Shown: piece by piece, positions 20,270 through 29,395 of the stretch
Layout: each line of letters starts with the position of its first letter
Position numbering within the stretch: position 1 is the first letter of the stretch
NCBI GenBank assembly: GCA_013286485.1
Contig: JABDFN010000002.1
Coordinates: forward strand, 1,062-53,102
Direction: 5' to 3'
Source: Bacteroidota bacterium
GTDB lineage: Bacteria > Bacteroidota > Bacteroidia > Chitinophagales > Chitinophagaceae
Length of the DNA stretch: 52,041 nucleotides
Made by a program: the position numbers and the translations under genes
Notes under the pieces: model-generated
The model's input: the letters and a program-made list of their open reading frames with translations, nothing else
Databases searched by the model: none
What the model was told of the DNA's origin: nothing

Positions 20270-20791
20270 TTATTTAGTATCCGGCTCAAACTCCAGCACG
20301 GCCGAATTCATGCAAAACCTTTTGTAGGTTGGCGGCGGACCATCGTCGAATATATGCCCAAGATGCGAATCGCAACGGCCACAAAGCACTTCTGTTCTGT
20401 CCATGCCATGCGTATGGTCTTCCTGGTAACGAACGCTATTGGGGCGTAAAGGTTCGTAGAAGCTGGGCCAGCCGCAAGTGCTTGCAAATTTTGAATCTGA
20501 TTTAAAAAGCGGGTTGCCGCAAACCGCACAATAATAAGTGCCTTTTACATCTGTCTTCCAGTATTTGCCGGTAAATGCCCATTCAGTGCCTTTGTCGCGG
20601 GCAATATTATAGACAGTATCAGAAAGAATTTTTTTCCATTCTGCATCAGTCACATGTAAGTGAGTAGTATCTGTACGTGAATAATAAGGATTGTTTTCGT
20701 GTCCTGCCATAGTTGTATGTTTTTGAGCGTTGGTGCATTGTGCCAGTAACAAAGCACTGCAAATGAGTAATATGATATATAAGCTGCGCAT
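20270..20791 (-). CDS. msrB: Peptide-methionine (R)-S-oxide reductase, predicted lipoprotein
   Basis: YYCAVCGNPLFKSDSKFASTCGWPSFYEPL ... RFCMNSAVLEF; lipobox ALLLAQCTN. Confidence 0.93.
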   Translation of the reverse strand: MRSLYIILLICSALLLAQCTNAQKHTTMAGHENNPYYSRTDTTHLHVTDAEWKKILSDTVYNIARDKGTEWAFTGKYWKTDVKGTYYCAVCGNPLFKSDSKFASTCGWPSFYEPLRPNSVRYQEDHTHGMDRTEVLCGRCDSHLGHIFDDGPPPTYKRFCMNSAVLEFEPDTK

Positions 20792-20880
20792 AAATGATTT
20801 ATTACAATTAAATAACGAAGGGTGTTACAAAATGGTTTTGAAAAAGCAGTTAAATTGCATTAACAAAATTCGTAAATATC

Positions 20881-21252
20881 ATGGAAACACCTACACAATA
20901 TAATATTAACCTGGATGTAAAATTCCCGCACCTGCAATTAATTGATATTCCGGCAGTGGTAGCTGCTAATACAGAAAAGTGGTTTAACCAGACGCTGAGC
21001 CAGGTAAATGACAGCGTGGTAAGGATTGGAATAGTGGAAGGTGAGTTTCACTGGCACAAACATGATAATGACGATGAATTCTTCTTTGTGCTGGAAGGGC
21101 AATTATTGATAGACCTGGAAGATAAAACCATAGAGCTGAATCCCATGCAGGGGACTACCATTACCAAAGGTGTGATGCACCGTCCACGCGCGCCCAGGAA
21201 AACAGTGATGCTGATGGTAGAGACAGCAGCGATACAGCCTACGGGCGATTAG
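20881..21252 (+). CDS. Cupin-domain protein
   Basis: GEFHWHKHDNDDEFFFVLEGQLLIDLEDKTIELNPMQGTTITKGVMHRPRAPRKTVMLMVE. Confidence 0.88.
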   Translation: METPTQYNINLDVKFPHLQLIDIPAVVAANTEKWFNQTLSQVNDSVVRIGIVEGEFHWHKHDNDDEFFFVLEGQLLIDLEDKTIELNPMQGTTITKGVMHRPRAPRKTVMLMVETAAIQPTGD

Positions 21253-21340
21253 GCTATATACCAGCAAGGATGATATATATCATCCTTTTACCTGATGTCA
21301 GTCATTATTAGCAGCATGTAAGCAATATAATTTTACATGC

Positions 21341-22654
21341 ATGAAACCTATTTATACCACTTTAGAGGAAGCAGTAAAATATGTGAAGACGGGAGACAGG
21401 GTATTTCTTCATGGGAGCGCTGCAACCCCGGTTAGTCTTATTAATGCATTATTTAAACGCACAGGCCAGGTTAAAAATGTAGAGCTGGTATCTATTAGCA
21501 CTTATGGCGATATTGATTGGAACCACCCGGATGTATTAAATAGTTTTTATTTCAATTCTTTATTTGTTTCTTCTAATGTACGTGAATGGGTAAATAGTGA
21601 ACATGGTGATTATGTGCCGATTTTCCTAAGCGAGATACCTCAATTATTTGACCGAGGTATTATGCCGATAGATGTGGCATTGATACAGATATCACCCCCT
21701 GATGCGCATGGATATTGTACACTGGGTACATCTGTAGATGTTGCACTGAGTGCTGTAAGGAATGCAAAAAAAGTAATAGCCCAGATAAATCCTAAAATGC
21801 CGCGGGTATTGGGTGACGGATTTATTCATTTATCACAGTGTATGGCCGTTGTATGGCATGAAGAAGAGCTGATAGAAGTGGATTATTCTCTGAAGCAAAA
21901 TGAGATTTCAAAAGAGATAGGTAGGCGAATCGCAAACCTTATAGAAGACAGGTCTACATTACAAATGGGTATAGGTTCTATACCCGATGCTGTATTGGCA
22001 GCATTGACCAATCATAAAGACCTGGGGGTGCATACTGAAATGTTTTCAGACGGAATTATACCATTGATCGAAAAAGGCATTATCACGAATAAGTATAAAG
22101 GCATAAATAAAGACAAGATTGTGAGCAGCTTTATACTTGGCACCAGAAAAGTATATGATTTTGCAGACAACAACCCGGTTGTAAATTGCATGGATGTTAG
22201 TTATGTAAATGATACATCGGTAATACGCCTGAACCCCAAAGTAGTGGCCATAAACAGCGCTATTGAAATAGATCTTACAGGCCAGGTATGTGCAGATTCT
22301 ATTGGTACTTACCAATATTCGGGTATAGGCGGACAAATGGATTTTATGCGAGGGGCTTCTTTGTCAGAAGGTGGCAAACCCATTATTGCCGTACCATCCG
22401 TTACGGGCTCCGGTGTATCACGTATTGTACCATCACTAAAAGAAGGTGCCGGTGTTGTTACTACACGCGGCCATGTACATTATGTTGCTACAGAATATGG
22501 TATAGTAAACCTGTTTGGTAAAAATCTCGATCAAAGAGCCAGTTTATTAATAAGCATAGCACACCCCAACCACAAAGAACAATTAGAAAAAGCATTTTAC
22601 CAGAGATTCAGGAAGTTACCCAAAATCGCGAAGAGTACATCATTATCGAATTAA
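21341..22654 (+). CDS. Acetyl-CoA hydrolase/transferase family (4-hydroxybutyrate CoA-transferase-like)
   Basis: QMGIGSIPDAVLAALTNHKDLGVHTEMFSDGI; GIGGQMDFMRGASLSEGGKPIIAVPS. Confidence 0.92.
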   Translation: MKPIYTTLEEAVKYVKTGDRVFLHGSAATPVSLINALFKRTGQVKNVELVSISTYGDIDWNHPDVLNSFYFNSLFVSSNVREWVNSEHGDYVPIFLSEIPQLFDRGIMPIDVALIQISPPDAHGYCTLGTSVDVALSAVRNAKKVIAQINPKMPRVLGDGFIHLSQCMAVVWHEEELIEVDYSLKQNEISKEIGRRIANLIEDRSTLQMGIGSIPDAVLAALTNHKDLGVHTEMFSDGIIPLIEKGIITNKYKGINKDKIVSSFILGTRKVYDFADNNPVVNCMDVSYVNDTSVIRLNPKVVAINSAIEIDLTGQVCADSIGTYQYSGIGGQMDFMRGASLSEGGKPIIAVPSVTGSGVSRIVPSLKEGAGVVTTRGHVHYVATEYGIVNLFGKNLDQRASLLISIAHPNHKEQLEKAFYQRFRKLPKIAKSTSLSN

Positions 22655-22780
22655 TAACTAAACCGGGGTAGCCAGGTTAGTTTGAAAAAATATTAATGCA
22701 TCTAAAACATTTGCTCAATTAATTAGTGGTAATACACCGGCACAATTAAAACAAATTATCACGTAGTATACAAATTAAAT

Positions 22781-23236
22781 ATGGACACGATCATACACGA
22801 ATACGAAATATCAGTGGCTTGGAAAAACCGAAGCCTCGGCATTTTAACCAGTCCCGATTTTGAAGGGGGGTTAGAAGTTGCCACGCCACCTCCGTTCCCG
22901 GATGGTATTGCAAATACATGGTCTCCGGAACATCTTTTTACAGCTGCTGTGAATAGCTGTCTTATGACGACATTTATTGCAATTGCAAAAAGATCAAGGT
23001 TTAACTTTAGTCATTTTACTTCCACGGCTACCGGGAAATTGTCAAATATAGATGGCAAGTATGTGATGAGCGAAATCGTATTGCAACCTGTACTTACAAT
23101 AGATAATGAAGCTGATAGAGAAAAAGCTGAGCGCATTCTTAGTAAATCAGAGGCAGCTTGTCTTATTTCAAACTCCATTATATCGAAAGTAATCGTGACG
23201 CCTGAAATAAAGATATCAGTTCCAGCTATTCAATGA
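22781..23236 (+). CDS. OsmC family protein
   Basis: WSPEHLFTAAVNSCLMTTFIAIAKRSRFNFSHFTSTATGKL; ILSKSEAACLISNSI. Confidence 0.88.
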   Translation: MDTIIHEYEISVAWKNRSLGILTSPDFEGGLEVATPPPFPDGIANTWSPEHLFTAAVNSCLMTTFIAIAKRSRFNFSHFTSTATGKLSNIDGKYVMSEIVLQPVLTIDNEADREKAERILSKSEAACLISNSIISKVIVTPEIKISVPAIQ

Positions 23237-23306
23237 AGAGTTAACATCAAGGTAATAATTAATTAAATTTTAAGCTGTATCCAGTTAATACTGACTGTTT
23301 AGTTTC

Positions 23307-23774
23307 GTGCATGAAACCCCCGGGAGTATGCTGAAAAAAGAATTTACAATTTCCCATTCCACTTTGCAGCGTATCAAAGATGCTGTAAATGCCATAGTTG
23401 CCGTTCATAAAAATGATTATAAGCTGGAAGATACAGGCAATAATTCTATGAGGTTGTCTTGCCGCACAGGTTATAGCTGGGGCACCATAGCAGAATTTAT
23501 ATGGGATAGCGCAGCAGAAGACCAGCTTGAAATGAGTATAGAATGCAAACCCAATGCAGAAGTTTTTCTTACACATCAACTACAGAAAGAGTACCAGGAA
23601 AAATACCTGAGCAATCTTCATGACCTGTTTATTAAGTATATGGATAAGCTACCTGTGGTACGAAAAGAACCTAATGTGTATAAAATAAGTTTTAAGAAAC
23701 GGCTTGGTATTATACTAAGCACCGCGTTCATAACTGTGATTGTTGTTTTGATCATTTTAAATTCGACTGAGTAA
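23307..23774 (+). CDS. Hypothetical protein with C-terminal TM helix (start may be the Met at 23328)
   Basis: Open frame with C-terminal LGIILSTAFITVIVVLIILNSTE; followed by a terminator. Confidence 0.6.
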   Translation: MHETPGSMLKKEFTISHSTLQRIKDAVNAIVAVHKNDYKLEDTGNNSMRLSCRTGYSWGTIAEFIWDSAAEDQLEMSIECKPNAEVFLTHQLQKEYQEKYLSNLHDLFIKYMDKLPVVRKEPNVYKISFKKRLGIILSTAFITVIVVLIILNSTE

Positions 23775-23798
23775 GGTATTAATACTTCCATTCATGAG

Positions 23799-23820
23799 AG
23801 CGGGTGTCTACCCGCTTTTT
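23799..23820 (+). terminator. Rho-independent-like terminator
   Basis: gcgggtgtctacccgcttttt. Confidence 0.8.
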
Positions 23821-25481
23821 CATTTGATTTCAAAAATGCAGGAAAAAGGACCTGTTTGACGTACAACATGTATACCGTGTTCAGGTGCATGGTGTATAAA
23901 GTCTTCTAATAAACTTGAAAAAGTAAAATAGGCGATGAAATCTTTGGTATGGATCAGGTTTTTAACATCATCGAAATTTTCTACATTTTTGTCATTGTTA
24001 AATACTTTTATTATTACCTCCTTATTGAAATAATGAAAGCTCCTTGTTGTGGATATTCCCTTCTGTTCCCCACTGTCTGTTGTACAATAATTGTATTTGC
24101 ACAAGCTATTTAATAACATCCAGGGAAACTTCCTGTCATAGTTAGCATATATTTCCATATGCTCATTAGCTGCAAGTTCTATAACAGAATCACCTTCTAA
24201 TACCATCTCTTTATCAAATTGAGTCATTTTATTACAAAACAAGGCATAAAAATGCCCGCCTAAAGGCCTTGTACCTTCAGGAGCTGATATTGCAAAACCG
24301 GGTTCTGGTCGTAGTTTTATTGAGTCTATACTGAAATGCTTATTAAGCAGTTTGTTTAAATATGCCGAATGAGTAGCCTGTCTTTTCATATCAAAACCCG
24401 GACCCCACAATGTGGAATCACTGTATATCCAAACACCAACAAACCATGGAAGTAATAATAATGCCCAAAACGCAGCACGCAATATTTTAAAACGGCCGCA
24501 TACAATATGATATAGGTAGTTAGCCCCTATAACAAAAAGAATAAAAAGAGCCGGGAAAAGTGTTAGTAAATATTTAAGATTAAATGCAAAACCCAGGAAT
24601 ATATATGGCAGTATTGAAGTAATGAGCAATAACCATAATCTTAGGTAGCCACGGTAATAGCGAACAATTATTACAATGCCAACACTTAAACACGCTATGC
24701 TAATCGGGGTAAGCATACCCAAACTCACACCTAGATTGTAAAACAAGCTATATTTATTCTCAGCTAAATATTTGTTGGCCCAGGCGATAGTTTGCAACAG
24801 CCCGTTAATATTGTATCCGCTTATATAAAGAAATAATAAAAAAAATAAATTGCTTGCTATAGCCCATATTATTAATCTCTCAATACCCTGCCATTTATTT
24901 TTCATGTAATGCAGATAACCAATATCAGCAAATATGGCAAGTCCGTAAACTGTAAGGTTCCACCTGCAAGCTGCTCCTATTCCGAATAGCATAGAAGATA
25001 GGAATAGCGATGGTAGCGTAAGACCTGCATTCTTTCTAAAGCTGTTTAATAAGATATAGTGCGATGAGAAAATAAATACACATCCTATCAATGCTGTTTT
25101 GAAACTAAGTATCAGGTAATTAAACTCAGGCATGGCCAATAGTATAATAAAGCCAAAAAAATACAGATCAACATTGTTCTTAAAATTCTTAGCTATCTGT
25201 ATGACAAGTACATATACAATTAAGGCGCTAAAAAAGGTCCACACCACCATTGTATAATATAGTGAGTAATAATTACGGGGAAGGAAGGATAAGAACCAAT
25301 CAGATAAACTATCGTAAGCCTCATATGGTATTTGTACAATACTATTTCGTCCAAAAAAATGATATGCAATGGTATATGGGTCATCAACGTCCATAATATA
25401 CCATGGCCAATTTAATAGGAATATGATAGCCAGAAACGACATGGCCATCCACAGATAAACTTTATTTTTCAAAAAATTCAT
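23820..25481 (-). CDS. Polytopic membrane protein, glycosyltransferase-like (GT-C/PMT-like architecture)
   Basis: 553 aa, many TM segments, acidic N-terminal loop (YIMDVDDPYTIAYHFFG), soluble C-terminal domain. Confidence 0.55.
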   Translation of the reverse strand: MNFLKNKVYLWMAMSFLAIIFLLNWPWYIMDVDDPYTIAYHFFGRNSIVQIPYEAYDSLSDWFLSFLPRNYYSLYYTMVVWTFFSALIVYVLVIQIAKNFKNNVDLYFFGFIILLAMPEFNYLILSFKTALIGCVFIFSSHYILLNSFRKNAGLTLPSLFLSSMLFGIGAACRWNLTVYGLAIFADIGYLHYMKNKWQGIERLIIWAIASNLFFLLFLYISGYNINGLLQTIAWANKYLAENKYSLFYNLGVSLGMLTPISIACLSVGIVIIVRYYRGYLRLWLLLITSILPYIFLGFAFNLKYLLTLFPALFILFVIGANYLYHIVCGRFKILRAAFWALLLLPWFVGVWIYSDSTLWGPGFDMKRQATHSAYLNKLLNKHFSIDSIKLRPEPGFAISAPEGTRPLGGHFYALFCNKMTQFDKEMVLEGDSVIELAANEHMEIYANYDRKFPWMLLNSLCKYNYCTTDSGEQKGISTTRSFHYFNKEVIIKVFNNDKNVENFDDVKNLIHTKDFIAYFTFSSLLEDFIHHAPEHGIHVVRQTGPFSCIFEIK

Positions 25482-25522
25482 TATCTATAAGCAATAAAAA
25501 ATGGATGCTATGCCCCGGGATT

Positions 25523-26197
25523 TTATTCTTTTCCTTCAATCACTATAACGATCTCTCCTTTTGGCGGCGTCTTCTCGTAGTGCGCAGCAAGATTGACCAA
25601 TGTATCTTTTCTTGTTTCTTCAAACATTTTGGTCAGTTCGCGACAAACAGCAGCAGGGCGTTCAGCCCCAAATGCCAGTGCCAATTCTTGTAATGTTTTT
25701 ACCAGCCTGTGCGGAGATTCATATAAAATAATAGTACGCTCTTCTTCTGCTAATTGTTTTAGCATGTTTTGCCTGCCTTTCTTTATGGGCAAAAAACCTT
25801 CAAATACAAACCGATTGGATGGAATGCCCGATTGTACTAAAGCGGGAACGAAGGCAGTTGCTCCGGGCAAACATTCCACAGCAATATTATTTCGCAAACA
25901 CTCACGTACCAGTAAAAATCCCGGATCTGAAATACCGGGGGTGCCTGCATCTGTTATGAGCGCGTATGTTTTACCCGATAATAACTGGTCGATGATATGC
26001 TGCAGTACTTTGTGTTCATTATGTTGGTGATAGGGTGTAAGCGGTTTGCTGATGTTGTAGTGTTTTAACAATATGCCGCTGCCACGAGTGTCTTCGCATA
26101 AGATGCCATCAGCCTGTTTTAAAATTTCTACTGCACGGTACGTAATGTCCCCCAGGTTGCCAATAGGAGATGGTATTAAATAAAGGCGTGAAGACAT
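25523..26197 (-). CDS. rsmI: 16S rRNA (cytidine-2'-O-)-methyltransferase RsmI
   Basis: LYLIPSPIGNLGDITYRAVEILKQADGILCEDTRGSGILLKHY; ALITDAGTPGISDPGFLLVREC. Confidence 0.94.
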   Translation of the reverse strand: MSSRLYLIPSPIGNLGDITYRAVEILKQADGILCEDTRGSGILLKHYNISKPLTPYHQHNEHKVLQHIIDQLLSGKTYALITDAGTPGISDPGFLLVRECLRNNIAVECLPGATAFVPALVQSGIPSNRFVFEGFLPIKKGRQNMLKQLAEEERTIILYESPHRLVKTLQELALAFGAERPAAVCRELTKMFEETRKDTLVNLAAHYEKTPPKGEIVIVIEGKE

Positions 26198-26213
26198 TGT
26201 TGATATTTAGGTA

Positions 26214-26465
26214 TTATCCTTCTACCACAGCGCAGTCAAAAGTTTCCATTACCGGGTTAGCGAGCAATTTCTTACAGGCTTCCTGCGCTAATTTGGTTGC
26301 TTCTTCTTTATTGGCCGCTTCCATATTCAGCGTTACATGCTTTCCTATGCGCACGTCCTGCACCTGCGCTATACCCAGGTTGTGTAAGCTATTATTCACA
26401 GCTTTACCTTGCGGATCGAGCAATTCTTTGAGCGGCATTATATTGATGTGTGCGGTGTATTTCAT
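26214..26465 (-). CDS. purS: Phosphoribosylformylglycinamidine synthase subunit PurS
   Basis: MKYTAHINIMPLKELLDPQGKAVNNSLHNLGIAQVQDVRIGKHV. Confidence 0.88.
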   Translation of the reverse strand: MKYTAHINIMPLKELLDPQGKAVNNSLHNLGIAQVQDVRIGKHVTLNMEAANKEEATKLAQEACKKLLANPVMETFDCAVVEG

Positions 26466-26468
26466 TTT

Positions 26469-27242
26469 CTATTTGCTTTCTGCTTGCGGATATTTATAAA
26501 TAATTGAAAGAATAATATAGAGTATAAATGCAACCGGTATGGCAGCGATCTTTAAAAACGGTATCGCAATAGCAGTTGCTACCACCAATACTAATTGTGG
26601 CCAGGCATAAGTCATGTTCCATTTATGCGGCATTAATTTTATAAAGCGTATGCGCGAAACCATCAGCCAGCAAAGTATGGCTATGATCAAATATAAGGTC
26701 CATTTACCTTGTAATTTTTCACCAATATGAAACGGATTATACCAGTTTACCAATGCCAGTGAGGCTACAAAAATTCCTACGGCAGGTACAGGCATACCTA
26801 TAAATGAAGTTTTTTGTTCGTCACTAATATTGAATTTCGCGAGTCGAAGCGCAGCAAAGCAGGCGATTAAAAATGCCGGGCTCATAGCAATCATACTCAC
26901 ATCCAGCGCATTGGGTTCTCTCATCCATGCGCCCCAAAGCATTTTAAACAGTATCATAGAAGGGGCTACGCCAAATGTTACTATATCTGCCAGTGAATCT
27001 AATTCTTTACCGATAGGTGAAAATACATTCAATGCTCTTGCAGCCAGGCCATCCAGCACATCGCAAATAGCAGCTATGCCAATGAATATGCAACCCCAAT
27101 ACATCTGTTCTGTGCAGGAAACCCAATATTGCTCGTCGGCAGCATAACTGGTAAGGAAGGGCTGGGAATTTAATATGAATGCAATAGCAATGCAACCGAA
27201 AAACAGGTTGGCAAGCGTTAAAAGATTAGGTAAATGCTTCAT
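26469..27242 (-). CDS. pssA: CDP-diacylglycerol--serine O-phosphatidyltransferase
   Basis: MKHLPNLLTLANLFFGCIAI; CDP-alcohol phosphatidyltransferase motif CDVLDGLAARALNVFSPIGKELDSLADIVTFG. Confidence 0.92.
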   Translation of the reverse strand: MKHLPNLLTLANLFFGCIAIAFILNSQPFLTSYAADEQYWVSCTEQMYWGCIFIGIAAICDVLDGLAARALNVFSPIGKELDSLADIVTFGVAPSMILFKMLWGAWMREPNALDVSMIAMSPAFLIACFAALRLAKFNISDEQKTSFIGMPVPAVGIFVASLALVNWYNPFHIGEKLQGKWTLYLIIAILCWLMVSRIRFIKLMPHKWNMTYAWPQLVLVVATAIAIPFLKIAAIPVAFILYIILSIIYKYPQAESK

Positions 27243-27308
27243 CAGGCACCAAAAGTAATAATAATGCCCCAATTGCTCAATGCCACAGAATGATTTGAAA
27301 GGACTATG

Positions 27309-27710
27309 TTATTCTTTATTAAAACGAATCTCCTGCAATAAGAAGTAAGTGTCCTTAGACTTTAATAAGATATACACATTATACTTGCCCGAAGGGGTAA
27401 TGAGCTCACCAATAGCAAAAGTAGAATTACTATTGCCTGTGCCTGTATTGGAAACAATAAAGTCAGAAGGTGTGTTTTTGCTGAAAAAGTCTTTCAGCAC
27501 CATTTCTGCCTGTGTATGACTATATATAGATTGTGTATTATTAATGGTAATGGGTACTACATTATCCATATACCTGGATATGTCAGAGACCCTGCCATAA
27601 CGCACTGCGTTCACTACATCGTTCATCGACCCTGATTGTGCATATAATACACTCAGGGACATGACACAGCAAACCGTAAATAATAAAAACCTCTTGTAAA
27701 TATTACCCAT
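27309..27710 (-). CDS. DUF4783-like secreted protein
   Basis: Signal peptide; NAVRYGRVSDISRYMDNVVPITINNTQSIYSHTQAEMVLKDFFSKN. Confidence 0.7.
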   Translation of the reverse strand: MGNIYKRFLLFTVCCVMSLSVLYAQSGSMNDVVNAVRYGRVSDISRYMDNVVPITINNTQSIYSHTQAEMVLKDFFSKNTPSDFIVSNTGTGNSNSTFAIGELITPSGKYNVYILLKSKDTYFLLQEIRFNKE

Positions 27711-27832
27711 AGGAATAATACCTTTTACTAACCCAAGTATTATTACATCAAAAAACGAGCCAAATATTCGGTGTTGACGCTCATTGATATATATTGCAAT
27801 CTATTGAAAAAGCCCGTATTATCAAAGGAAAA

Positions 27833-27865
27833 TTGCTAATACACCCGATATAAACAGTAATTTTG
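27833..27865 (+). promoter_or_regulatory. Putative promoter of gpmI (TTG ... TAATTTTG)
   Basis: TAnnTTTG motif at 27858-27865, 5 nt before the gpmI ATG; spacing to TTG (22 bp) is on the long side. Confidence 0.35.
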
Positions 27866-27870
27866 CGCAC

Positions 27871-29394
27871 ATGTCTAAAAAAGTAATGCTCATCATTATG
27901 GATGGCTGGGGCCACGGAAAAGTGCCTAAATCTGACGCCATAGTTCATGCCAATGCCCCATTTGTAAAATCTTTATATGCAAAATACCCTAATACTGAGC
28001 TGGTCGCATGTGGCGAAGCAGTCGGCTTACCCGATGGACAAATGGGTAATTCTGAGGTGGGGCATTTGAATATAGGCGCGGGCAGAATAGTGTACCAGGA
28101 ACTGCAAAGGGTGAACCATGCCATAATAGATGATGAATTGGAGCATAACAAAATACTGAATGATGCTTTTGCTGTTGCAAAAGCAGGAAATAAAACATTG
28201 CATTTTATCGGGCTGGTAAGCGATGGCGGCGTGCATTCGCATATCAAACATTTAGAAGCGCTTTGCAGCCTTGCACAAAAAGCACATATTCCAAATTTTG
28301 TTGTACATGCATTTACTGACGGACGCGATACAGACCCGAAAAGCGGGCATGGATTTATAGGACAATTGCAGCAATGTTTGGATACAACAGGAGGCAAATT
28401 AGCATCAGTTACAGGCAGGTTTTATGCAATGGACAGGGACAAACGCTGGGAACGTATAAAAATAGCCTACGATGCGCTGACGCATGCTAATGGTACCAAA
28501 ACACAAAACGTATTGGCTGCTATACAACAATCTTATGATGCAGGTGTGACAGACGAATTTATAAAACCCATTATTGTTTGTGATGCCAATAACCAATCCA
28601 TTGCCACCATAAAAGATGGTGATGTAGTAGTATGCTTTAATTTTCGCACAGACCGTTGCAGGGAAATAACAATAGCGCTTACACAACAATCATTTCCTGA
28701 GCAGAACATGCACCCATTACAATTGCATTATGTAACGATGACCGAATATGACAGGACCTATAAAAATGTGGACATCATATTTGATAATGCCAACCTGAAA
28801 AATACCCTGGGCGAAGTGCTTGAAAAAGACGGATTGAAACAAATACGCATTGCAGAAACAGAAAAATATCCGCATGTCACTTTCTTCTTTTCAGGCGGCC
28901 GCGAACAACCTTTTGAAGGAGAAACACGCATAATGATACCATCTCCACGTACGGTAGCCACCTACGACCAAAAACCTGAGATGAGTGCAGTGGAGGTAAC
29001 AGACGCTATACTACCCGAGATACAAAAACAGTCTGCAGATTTTATTTGCCTGAATTTTGCCAATGCAGATATGGTGGGGCATACCGGTGTATGGAATGCA
29101 GTAATAAAAGCGGTGGAAACTGTAGACACTTGCGTATCGCGCATTGTGCCATTGGCTTTGCAAAATGGTTATGCCATTTTCTTAACTGCAGACCACGGCA
29201 ATGCAGACTATATGATAAACGAAGATGGTAGTCCTAATACAGCACATACTTTAAATCCTGTTCCTTTATTTATTATTTCTAACGATTTTAAAGGAACAAT
29301 TAAGCCCGGCAAATTAGGTGATATTGCTCCGACTATTTTAAAGTATATGGGACTGGAAATACCAAAAGAAATGACAGGGAATATTTTGATTTAA
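27871..29394 (+). CDS. gpmI: 2,3-bisphosphoglycerate-independent phosphoglycerate mutase
   Basis: MSKKVMLIIMDGWGHGKVPKSDAI; GQMGNSEVGHLNIGAGRIVYQEL; ADHGNADYM. Confidence 0.97.
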   Translation: MSKKVMLIIMDGWGHGKVPKSDAIVHANAPFVKSLYAKYPNTELVACGEAVGLPDGQMGNSEVGHLNIGAGRIVYQELQRVNHAIIDDELEHNKILNDAFAVAKAGNKTLHFIGLVSDGGVHSHIKHLEALCSLAQKAHIPNFVVHAFTDGRDTDPKSGHGFIGQLQQCLDTTGGKLASVTGRFYAMDRDKRWERIKIAYDALTHANGTKTQNVLAAIQQSYDAGVTDEFIKPIIVCDANNQSIATIKDGDVVVCFNFRTDRCREITIALTQQSFPEQNMHPLQLHYVTMTEYDRTYKNVDIIFDNANLKNTLGEVLEKDGLKQIRIAETEKYPHVTFFFSGGREQPFEGETRIMIPSPRTVATYDQKPEMSAVEVTDAILPEIQKQSADFICLNFANADMVGHTGVWNAVIKAVETVDTCVSRIVPLALQNGYAIFLTADHGNADYMINEDGSPNTAHTLNPVPLFIISNDFKGTIKPGKLGDIAPTILKYMGLEIPKEMTGNILI

Positions 29395-29395
29395 A

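Noticed and set aside
26214-27242. pssA-purS-rsmI gene order as a new functional unit
   Set aside because: Tight spacing suggests an operon, but the products are unrelated housekeeping enzymes; no evidence beyond compact co-transcription.
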